Assembly (NCBI GenBank): GCA_020634555.1
Contig: JACKBK010000012.1
Coordinates: 33,488-97,487, forward strand
DNA length: 64,000 nucleotides
Reading direction: 5' to 3'
From: Caldilineae bacterium
GTDB taxonomy: Bacteria > Chloroflexota > Anaerolineae > JAAEKA01
In this document: one piece after another, positions 57,588 to 64,000 of the stretch
How positions within the stretch are numbered: position 1 is the stretch's first letter
Layout of the letters: every line of letters begins with the position of its first letter
Position numbers and translations under genes: made by a program
The notes under the pieces: generated by a model
Databases searched by the model: none
The model's input: the letters and a program-made list of their open reading frames with translations, nothing else
Told to the model about the DNA's origin: nothing

Positions 57588-58717
57588 TTGCCAGATTCAC
57601 GTCCCTCCGCGTTGCAGTGCCAGCAGCGCTCTTTACCACGCTGCTGGCACTGTTGCTGACAGCCGGGCTTGCGCGTGCCCAAGAGCCAGAGCCGCCAGTT
57701 GTCACAATCCCCAACGAAACCTGCCTTGAATGCCATACGCAGGAGGGGTTGCACCTAACCCTGCCCACCGGAAACGCTTTATCCGTGACGGTGGACAGCG
57801 ACGCGCTGTCAGGCTCAGTACACGCCGGGTTGCAATGCCAGCAATGCCACACCGACATTGCCGGCTATCCCCACGGCGAGATCGCAATCGACAGCCATCG
57901 CGATTTGCAGGTTCACTACAGCCAATCCTGTGTCAACTGTCACGCGGAGCAAGCTGAGGAGCAGGTGGACAGCGTGCATGCCCAGGTGCGCGCAGCCGGG
58001 GTGAACGAGGCGGCTGTCTGCGCCGACTGCCACGGCAGCCATGATATCCAACCTATCAGCCGGGCAAAACATCCAGAAATCTCCGGTGAAGTGTCCGCAG
58101 AGACATGCAGCCAATGTCACGACGGGATATTCGAGAAGTATGCCAACAGCGTTCACGGAGACGCGCTGCTGAACGGTAACCCGGACGTGCCAACCTGTAT
58201 CGACTGCCATCCGGCGCACACGGCCAGCGACCCGCGCACCCTGGAGTTCCGCCTCGAGTCGCCGCAGTTGTGCGGTGACTGCCACGCCGACAAGGCGCTG
58301 ATGGCGAAGTATGGCCTGTCAACTGAGGTGTTCGATACCTACGTCAGCGACTTCCACGGCACGACGGTGATGCTCTTCGAAAAGACGACGCCCGATCAGG
58401 CGACCAACAAGGCGGTCTGCACTGACTGCCACGGCGTCCACGACATCCAGACCGCTCACGGTGATCAGTCGGCGATGAAAACCAACCTGGTTAAGACCTG
58501 CCAGGAATGCCATCCCGACGCCACCACCAGCTTTGCCGACAGTTGGCTGGGGCATTATGTGCCCACGTTGGATAACGCGCCCCTGGTTGCGTTGGTGGAG
58601 TTGTTCTATCGCATCCTGATCCCGGCGGTGATAGGGTTCTTCATCATCTACATCCTGATAGACCTGCAGCGCCGCATCCACGACCGGCGGGCGAGCAAGA
58701 GGCAATCCCAGACATGA
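57584..58717 (+). CDS. Membrane-anchored nonaheme cytochrome c
   Basis: 377 residues from ATG 57584 overlapping the previous stop (ATGA). Sec signal peptide ending 'GLARAQ'. Nine CXXCH sites: CLECH, CQQCH, CVNCH, CADCH, CSQCH, CIDCH, CGDCH, CTDCH, CQECH, with histidines such as 'VHSGSVHAGLQ'-type 'SVHAGL' and 'SVHGDALL' as probable distal ligands. A C-terminal membrane helix ('FYRILIPAVIGFFIIYILID') with a basic tail anchors it. It overlaps the cytochrome b gene by ATGA, so both are probably co-translated and form a complex. Confidence 0.93.
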   Translation: MIARFTSLRVAVPAALFTTLLALLLTAGLARAQEPEPPVVTIPNETCLECHTQEGLHLTLPTGNALSVTVDSDALSGSVHAGLQCQQCHTDIAGYPHGEIAIDSHRDLQVHYSQSCVNCHAEQAEEQVDSVHAQVRAAGVNEAAVCADCHGSHDIQPISRAKHPEISGEVSAETCSQCHDGIFEKYANSVHGDALLNGNPDVPTCIDCHPAHTASDPRTLEFRLESPQLCGDCHADKALMAKYGLSTEVFDTYVSDFHGTTVMLFEKTTPDQATNKAVCTDCHGVHDIQTAHGDQSAMKTNLVKTCQECHPDATTSFADSWLGHYVPTLDNAPLVALVELFYRILIPAVIGFFIIYILIDLQRRIHDRRASKRQSQT

Positions 58718-59799
58718 GTACTGAAACCACGTCCAAGAGATACCTGCGTTTCGCTGTCAGCGATCGGGCGCTGCACCTGCTGCTGCTGACCTCCTTCACT
58801 TTGTTGGGGATCACCGGCCTGGTTCAGAAATACTCTGATAACGCCCTCTCGGTCTCGCTGATCCAGTTGATGGGCGGGATCGAACAGACCCGGTTGTTCC
58901 ATCACACCTTTGCTGTGATCCTTATCCTGGTCTCCATCGCTCATGTCGTACAGATCGGCTATCGGGTTTACGTTCAGCGCGTCGAACTGGCGATGTTGCC
59001 GGTGAAGAAGGACATCACGGACTTCTTTGACGCCATAAAGTACAATCTGCGGATGACCAACACCCGCCCCAACTACCCGCGCTACAACTTCATCGAGAAA
59101 ATGGAGTATTGGGCGGTCGTCTGGGGCACCATTCTGATGACGCTTACAGGATTCGTCCTGTGGAACCCGATCCTGGTCACCAACTTCCTGCCGGGCGAGG
59201 TTGTGCCGGCGGCCAAGATCGCCCACGGTATGGAAGCAATTCTGGCGGTGCTGGCAATCCTTACCTGGCACGTCTACTTCGTCCATCTGGCCATGTTCAA
59301 CAAGAGTATCTTCACCGGCTACCTTTCCGATCATGAGATGGAGGAGGAACACGGTGAAGAGCTGGAAAAGCGGCTGCGCGGCGAGGTTCATGTGCCGCCG
59401 ACCGACGACCTGCGTTACCGCCGGCTGCGCATCTATGTGCCACTGGCAACGCTGTTCGTGATCGTCTCGGTGCTCGGCACCTGGCGCTGGCTGACCGCTG
59501 AATCGACGGCTATCACTACCGTGCCCCGTATTGCTGCCGAAGAAAACGTGTACCAGCCCATTTCGCTGGAGGAACTGCCGCTGGCTGTGACGCCAACCCC
59601 GCTGCCGACGCCGCTTTCGGTGATCAGCGCGCCCCAGGCGGCGATCCCAACGATTCCCCATGGCATCGACGACGACCGCGCCCAGTGCAGCCTGTGCCAC
59701 GCAGTGGACAGCATGATCCGGCCGGCACCAATCGACCATGAAGGACGAAGCGATGCCACCTGTACGACCTGCCACCAGCAGGCGGGAGGTGACCAATGA
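58714..59799 (+). CDS. Di-heme cytochrome b (FdnI/thiosulfate reductase gamma-like) with C-terminal diheme c extension
   Basis: 361 residues from ATG 58714. The N-terminal ~215 residues have four membrane helices with histidines for two b hemes: 'SDRALHLLLLTSFTLLGITG', 'LFHHTFAVILILVSIAHVV', 'MEYWAVVWGTILMTLTGFVL' and 'HGMEAILAVLAILTWHVYFV'. This is the cytochrome b561/formate dehydrogenase gamma fold that exchanges electrons with quinone. A fifth helix ('RIYVPLATLFVIVSVLGTW') leads to an exported tail with two CXXCH sites (CSLCH, CTTCH). It thus links the quinone pool to the periplasmic multiheme chain. Overlaps both neighbours by ATGA. Confidence 0.9.
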   Translation: MSTETTSKRYLRFAVSDRALHLLLLTSFTLLGITGLVQKYSDNALSVSLIQLMGGIEQTRLFHHTFAVILILVSIAHVVQIGYRVYVQRVELAMLPVKKDITDFFDAIKYNLRMTNTRPNYPRYNFIEKMEYWAVVWGTILMTLTGFVLWNPILVTNFLPGEVVPAAKIAHGMEAILAVLAILTWHVYFVHLAMFNKSIFTGYLSDHEMEEEHGEELEKRLRGEVHVPPTDDLRYRRLRIYVPLATLFVIVSVLGTWRWLTAESTAITTVPRIAAEENVYQPISLEELPLAVTPTPLPTPLSVISAPQAAIPTIPHGIDDDRAQCSLCHAVDSMIRPAPIDHEGRSDATCTTCHQQAGGDQ

Positions 59800-61355
59800 G
59801 CGCCCGATTGCACTTCGCTCTGAGTGGGGTAGTCATCGCAGCCGGAATCTTGCTTGCCTGGGTGTTGATGCCGAGTTCCGTGTTGGCGCAGCCGCCAACG
59901 CCGCATCAGTACATCGACGAGTATGTTGGTCCCGCTACCTGTGCGACCTGCCACGGCGATGTTGCCGACGATGTGGTTCATTCTGTTCACTACACCTGGG
60001 AGAACAAGATGGACCACTACAGCCCGGTAGCCGGTACCATTGCCAGCATCAACTGGCTGGGAATGCTCAACGAGGAGCTTGGCATTCCGGGCGGCTGCGG
60101 CCGCTGTCACATCGGCGACGGCACGATGCCCAATTCGGCGGAGGAGATCACACCGCAAGACGTTGCCGGCATCGACTGCCTGATCTGCCACTCGCCGGTC
60201 TACGACACCAGTCTGCGTTTCCCGATCCAGACGGAAGATGGCGAATGGCAGCTTACCCAGGATCGTAGTGTGCTGGCTGCCCGGCAAGCCCAACGGCCAA
60301 CAACAGAGAACTGCCTGCTTTGCCACCAGAACGTGGGCGGTGGACCGATGTTGAAGCGCGGCGTGGATTTTGCCCCGGTTTCCGACACTCACGGCGAATC
60401 CAGCAAAGGCGACATTCACGCGACGGCGGGCATGAACTGTGTAGATTGCCACGCCGGCGACGATCACAAGGTCTACGGGTATGCTCCTGACCTGTGGAGC
60501 CGCGATATCCCCGACCAGCGGCTGCTTTGCGATACCTGTCACACATCCGAGCCGCACACCGATCAACTGATCAACCAACACGTGCGCCTCGATTGTCGTA
60601 TGTGTCACGTAACCGGCACTGGCGGTCTGGTGTCCCGTGACTGGACGGCAGAACCTACGTATGATCCGGTGACTGAGCTGTACGCGCCGGTTGGCGACGA
60701 GCGCGAGCCGGACTCAGTGCAGCCTGTGTTCCAATGGTACAACGGTGAACCTGTCCTGCCTGACGGATCGTGGCCAGGCAGCCGCTCCGATGTCACAGCC
60801 CGCCTGCAACCTTTCAAGGAGTTCACGGCGACCGTGCCTGCCGACGCTGCAAGCGGAGAGCCGATTCCGCTGAAACTGGATCCCTTCTACACCGCGGGCA
60901 ACCTGGAAGAGGCCATCGCACTGGGCGCCAGCGAGTCCGGTATGGACTACAGCGGCCAATGGCAGCCAAAAGAGGTGAGCACACTGCTGCAAATCAGCCA
61001 CGGTGTGGTGGACAAGGACAACGCCCGCCAATGCCAGGAGTGCCACGTCCCCGACGGACTGGTAGATTTCGAGGCCTTGGGCTACACCGATAGCGAAGTG
61101 GAGATGTTGACGACGATCAGCTCGGCGGCAGCTGGCGTGCGGCAACCTATGCAGGTCAACGTGGTGATTCCCCCGTCGCAGCCGCTGCCGACGCCCGTTA
61201 ACCTCTCAGGCGGCGTGGATGCAGCCAGAGGTATCGGTGTTCGTGTGCCTTGGAGCCCAATCCTGGTGGTCCTGTTCGTTGTCGTGGTCATCGGCGTGGC
61301 TATCTACTGGCTGCGTATGCAGAAACCCAAACCGCCGGAGGATCAGGCAGCCTAG
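59796..61355 (+). CDS. Membrane-anchored octaheme cytochrome c
   Basis: 519 residues from ATG 59796 (ATGA overlap). Sec signal ends 'SSVLAQ'. Eight CXXCH sites: CATCH, CGRCH, CLICH, CLLCH, CVDCH, CDTCH, CRMCH, CQECH. The spacing resembles octaheme tetrathionate reductase-type and related multiheme cytochromes, but I see no CXXCK lysine-ligated heme, which that enzyme uses. C-terminal membrane helix 'ILVVLFVVVVIGVAIYW'. It may be the catalytic or terminal subunit of the complex; substrate unknown. A very strong hairpin follows the stop. Confidence 0.9.
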   Translation: MSARLHFALSGVVIAAGILLAWVLMPSSVLAQPPTPHQYIDEYVGPATCATCHGDVADDVVHSVHYTWENKMDHYSPVAGTIASINWLGMLNEELGIPGGCGRCHIGDGTMPNSAEEITPQDVAGIDCLICHSPVYDTSLRFPIQTEDGEWQLTQDRSVLAARQAQRPTTENCLLCHQNVGGGPMLKRGVDFAPVSDTHGESSKGDIHATAGMNCVDCHAGDDHKVYGYAPDLWSRDIPDQRLLCDTCHTSEPHTDQLINQHVRLDCRMCHVTGTGGLVSRDWTAEPTYDPVTELYAPVGDEREPDSVQPVFQWYNGEPVLPDGSWPGSRSDVTARLQPFKEFTATVPADAASGEPIPLKLDPFYTAGNLEEAIALGASESGMDYSGQWQPKEVSTLLQISHGVVDKDNARQCQECHVPDGLVDFEALGYTDSEVEMLTTISSAAAGVRQPMQVNVVIPPSQPLPTPVNLSGGVDAARGIGVRVPWSPILVVLFVVVVIGVAIYWLRMQKPKPPEDQAA

Positions 61356-61381
61356 CGCGGCGGTGCTGTTCCCAAACGCAT

Positions 61382-61415
61382 ACGGCCCCCGGCTGGAGTT
61401 CCAGCCGGGGGCCGT
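61382..61415 (+). terminator. Strong hairpin at the end of the cytochrome operon
   Basis: ACGGCCCCCGGCTGG (61382-61396) pairs perfectly over 15 bp with CCAGCCGGGGGCCGT (61401-61415) around AGTT. No long T-run follows, but the stability is extreme. It ends the operon ahead of the hexanucleotide hairpin. Confidence 0.82.
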
Positions 61416-61420
61416 CGCTT

Positions 61421-61551
61421 ATCTCCTACTCTTACTCCTACTCATCCTCTTACTCGATCTCGGCTCCCCGGTCGAGGATGAGTAGGAGTAAGAGTAGGAG
61501 TAGGAGTAGGAGTAGGAGTAGGAGTAGGAGTAGGAGTAGGAAGGATTTCGT
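61421..61551. repeat. Hexanucleotide mirror hairpin, copy 2 (AGTAGG tandem)
   Basis: The left arm is CTCCTACTCTTACTCCTACT-type (61423-61456). The right arm has about ten tandem AGTAGG/GTAGGA units (61478-61551). Arms are reverse-complementary and fold over a CGATCTCGGCTCCCCGGTCG loop. Matches 29024-29220 in design. Confidence 0.8.
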
Positions 61552-62747
61552 TATTCCATGTTGGCGACGTGCAGCGCGGCATCGAGATCGGCGATGATGT
61601 CGTCCGCGTCCTCGATGCCGATGCTCAGACGCAACAGGCCATCGGTGATTCCCAGCTCGGCACGCTCGGCGGGCGGCACGGCGCGATGGCTGGCCATAAC
61701 TGGATAAAGCGCCAGCGAGTACACATCACCCAGAGTCGTCGCGGGAAGCACCAGTTTCAGGGCATCGAGAAAGGCAAACGCGGCCGCCCGCGTCCCATTG
61801 CGCAGTTCAAAGGCCACCATGCCGCCGAATCCCCGGTCGCCGAATAGCTGCTCAGCCAGCATATGCTGAGGATGGGACGGCAAACCAGGGTAATACACCT
61901 GTGCAACGGCAGAATGCTCGCTGAGAAATCGTGCGACCCGCGTCGCGTTGGCGCATTGCTCGCGCATCCGCAGCGGCAAAGTTTTCAGACCGCGCAACGC
62001 CAGCCACGCTACCTCGGGCGCCAGCACTGCGCCGATCTTCTTTTCGATGGCGAATAACTTTTCGCGATTGCTGTGAGAGGTCACAACAACGCCTGCCAAC
62101 ACGTCCCCGTGGCCGCCGATGTACTTCGAGGCCGAGTGAACCACGTAATCCGCGTCCAGCGCCAGTGGGCGGCACAGATACGGTGAGGCAAACGTGCTGT
62201 CTACAATCAACGCGGCGCCAATAGCCCGGGTGGTGCGGGCCAGCGCAGCGATGTCGGCCAGCTTGAGCAGCGGGTTTGAGATCGTCTCCACCAGAACTGC
62301 GGCCGGCCGGTGCAGAAAGGCGGCATCCTCGACACGGCACGGGTCGGTGGCGTCCACGAAATGTACCGTCACGCCCTGTTCTGCCAGCAGCGTCGCCAAC
62401 AGGTCGTAGGTCGCGCCGTAACAGTCGCGCGCCGCGATCACCTGGCTGCCGGCGCGCACGCCCGCGGCCAGCAGCGCCGCATGTACCGCAGCCATGCCCG
62501 ACGCAGTCGCAAAGGCTGCGTCGCCGCCCTCCAGCGCCGCGATGGCGCGCTCAAACGCCTCAACCGTCGGACTGGTGTAGCGGCGGTAGACATAGCCGGC
62601 CGTCTCCCCGGAGAAGACATCCTCCATAACAGCCGCCGACGGCTCAAGATAGCCGACACTGTGATAAAGCGGCGTCGTGACAGGAACCTCGCGCGGCGCC
62701 GGCCCGCGCTCGCCGGCATGGACAGCCTGGGTGAAAATAGAGGTCAT
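61551..62747 (-). CDS. PLP-dependent transsulfuration enzyme (cystathionine gamma-synthase / methionine gamma-lyase family)
   Basis: 398 residues, ATG start with AGGAG upstream. Cys/Met metabolism family: 'TTPLYHSVGY', 'GYVYRRYTSPTVEAFERAIA', 'FATASGMAAVHAALL', 'CYGATYDLLATLL', 'VETISNPLLKLADI', 'LIVDSTFASPYLCRPLALDA' and PLP Lys208 in 'VVHSASKYIGGHGDVLAGVV'. Distinguishing synthase from lyase needs active-site comparison I could not run. Follows queA by nine bases on the same strand. Confidence 0.9.
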   Translation of the reverse strand: MTSIFTQAVHAGERGPAPREVPVTTPLYHSVGYLEPSAAVMEDVFSGETAGYVYRRYTSPTVEAFERAIAALEGGDAAFATASGMAAVHAALLAAGVRAGSQVIAARDCYGATYDLLATLLAEQGVTVHFVDATDPCRVEDAAFLHRPAAVLVETISNPLLKLADIAALARTTRAIGAALIVDSTFASPYLCRPLALDADYVVHSASKYIGGHGDVLAGVVVTSHSNREKLFAIEKKIGAVLAPEVAWLALRGLKTLPLRMREQCANATRVARFLSEHSAVAQVYYPGLPSHPQHMLAEQLFGDRGFGGMVAFELRNGTRAAAFAFLDALKLVLPATTLGDVYSLALYPVMASHRAVPPAERAELGITDGLLRLSIGIEDADDIIADLDAALHVANME

Positions 62748-62756
62748 TCGTAACTC

Positions 62757-63824
62757 CTACACGATAAGCATCGCATCGCCAAAGCTGTAAAACCGGTAGC
62801 CCTCGTCAATGGCGACCTGGTAGGCGTGGTCGATCAGATCCTTGCCGGCAAAGGCACTGACCAGCATCAGCAGCGTGCTGCGCGGCAGATGGAAGTTGGT
62901 GATCATCGCGTCGACCGCGCGGAAGCGATAGCCTGGACGAATGAAGAGGTCGGTCGGCCCCTCAAAGGCGGCCGTGCGTTTCCAGGGACAGGCATCCATG
63001 TCGTAGGGATCCAGTCCCTGAGCGCCGGTCGCGGCCCATTCCAGCGTGCGCACCGCCGTGGTACCAACGGCGACGATGCGACCGCCTTGTAACGTCGTCT
63101 CGTTGATCTGCCGCGCCACGTCCGAGGACAGGCTGGCCCACTCGCTGTGCATCGGATGCGCTTCGATCTCTTCCACCTTGACCGGCTGGAAGGTGTCGAG
63201 ACCGATGTGCAGCGTGACGAATGCCATCCCAACGCCTCGCCCGCGCAGACCAATCAGCAGATCGGGCGTGAAATGCAGACCTGCCGTGCTGGAGGCAACC
63301 GATCCCTCAATCCGGCTGTAGATCGTCTGGTAGCGCTCAGGGTCGTCCAGATCTTCGTGGATGTAGGGTGGCAGCGGCACGTGGCCCGCGTCGTGCAGCC
63401 AACCGTTCAGCGGCCTGTTGAAGCTGACCAGGCGACTGCCATCATCTCGCTCAGCCTCAATGGTCGCGATAACAGGCGGCTGAACGCCGGTCGGCATGTC
63501 GATCTCAACCTGAACGCCGGGGCGCAGACGTTTGCCACCGACCAGACATTCCCACCGATCACCGGGCAACGGATGCAGCAGGAAGATCTCGACCTGTCCG
63601 CCTGTCGGCTTGCGCCCAAACAGCCGCGCCGGAATCACCCGGCTGTTGTTGGCAACCAACAGATCACCCGCTCGCAGATAGTCGCCGATGTCACGAAAGG
63701 TGCGGTGTTGCAGTTGGCCCGTGTCGCGATGCACCACCAGCAACCGCGACGCGTCGCGCGGCTCCACTGGTGTCTGCGCAATACGGTCCGGGGGTAGGTT
63801 GTAGTCGAAGTCGGAGGTCTTCAT
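62757..63824 (-). CDS. queA: S-adenosylmethionine:tRNA ribosyltransferase-isomerase
   Basis: 355 residues from ATG 63824, GGAGGTCTTC-type sequence around the start; the upstream frame extension is not supported. QueA blocks: 'FDYNLPPDRIAQTPVEPRDA', 'LVANNSRVIPARLFGRK', 'EIFLLHPLPGDRWECLV', 'LHFTPDLLIGLRGRGVGMAF', 'LHIGLDTFQPVKVE', 'GRIVAVGTTAVRTLEW' and 'LHLPRSTLLMLVSAFAGKDL' in its 'NFHLPRSTLLMLVSAF' form. It adds the cyclopentene ring in queuosine biosynthesis using SAM. Upstream partner of the transsulfuration gene in a two-gene unit; SAM use could link the two functions (inference). Confidence 0.95.
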   Translation of the reverse strand: MKTSDFDYNLPPDRIAQTPVEPRDASRLLVVHRDTGQLQHRTFRDIGDYLRAGDLLVANNSRVIPARLFGRKPTGGQVEIFLLHPLPGDRWECLVGGKRLRPGVQVEIDMPTGVQPPVIATIEAERDDGSRLVSFNRPLNGWLHDAGHVPLPPYIHEDLDDPERYQTIYSRIEGSVASSTAGLHFTPDLLIGLRGRGVGMAFVTLHIGLDTFQPVKVEEIEAHPMHSEWASLSSDVARQINETTLQGGRIVAVGTTAVRTLEWAATGAQGLDPYDMDACPWKRTAAFEGPTDLFIRPGYRFRAVDAMITNFHLPRSTLLMLVSAFAGKDLIDHAYQVAIDEGYRFYSFGDAMLIV

Positions 63825-64000
63825 GCCATCGCGGGGTGTGAAACGTGATCCAAGCCAAAACGCCCTTACACTAAAGAGCGACAAAACTGCTACCGGTCCA
63901 GATTGTAGACGTAGTAGCGAACTAAGTCAAGCAGATCGGAAACAGTATGGTCCCTTCCCCGATTGCTGCCGAGCAAAGTTGCCCGGATTGACGGGCTGAC

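Noticed and set aside
63885..64000. Possible gene start at the right edge
   Set aside because: No frame with a start and ribosome binding site is open to the end; only the upstream region of queA is present.

Overview
The window is GC-rich, densely coded bacterial DNA with intergenic spacers full of small repeats. Several traits point to a filamentous-type Chloroflexota (Anaerolineae or Caldilineae-like): a Sec/lipoprotein (clade II) nitrous oxide reductase, lipoproteins with long Thr/Pro/Ala spacers, a MalT-like LuxR regulator, a SBBP-repeat secreted protein, and heme A synthase next to nos genes. This assignment is an inference from gene content; no rRNA is present. The only RNA gene seen is tRNA-Arg(TCT) at about 1.2 kb.

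Layout. 0-8.3 kb holds housekeeping and accessory genes: acyl-CoA-binding protein end, DUF5996, tRNA-Arg, DUF1294, split L-serine dehydratase subunits around a GNAT gene, a DUF333 lipoprotein, and an MFS exporter with a membrane-anchored GNAT. 8.6-16.3 kb holds a secreted SBBP/dockerin protein, a Crp/Fnr regulator, glutamate dehydrogenase and a GAF histidine kinase/OmpR pair. 16.6-30.4 kb is a respiratory island: ferredoxin, cupin, nosZ, NosB-like protein, nosD, nosF, nosY, nosL, a monoheme cytochrome c, a strong terminator, then an HNH protein, DUF2249, two cupins, a NnrS-like membrane protein, two small heme-copper-like membrane proteins, DUF166 and ctaA. 30.5-38.2 kb has DUF3054, a trypsin-like lipoprotein, a 2Fe-2S ferredoxin, a GH13 amylase, a PLP aminotransferase-V protein and a MEMO protein. 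38.2-43.2 kb has a palindromic tandem array and a peptide/solute ABC operon without ATPases. 43.5-52.6 kb has the MalT-like regulator, an Eis-like acetyltransferase, TerB, two phosphoesterases, a Gly/Ala-rich protein and a PCu(A)C copper chaperone. 52.7-61.4 kb has a LysR regulator divergent from a lipoprotein with four rhodanese domains, followed by a tightly overlapping operon of multiheme cytochromes (11+9+2+8 CXXCH sites) with a membrane cytochrome b. 61.5-63.8 kb has queA followed by a transsulfuration enzyme.

How the parts fit. The nos genes give periplasmic N2O reduction, with copper-site maturation by NosD/F/Y/L and electron delivery by the cytochrome c. The PCu(A)C protein could support copper supply to CuA. 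The cytochrome b/multiheme operon looks like a quinol-linked electron conduit whose terminal acceptor or donor cannot be read from sequence. Its first gene is split by an in-frame TGA.

Repeats. At least four families of short inverted-repeat elements, an 82-bp period palindromic tandem array and two hexanucleotide mirror hairpins fill the spacers. No transposase, integrase, CRISPR array or phage gene was seen.
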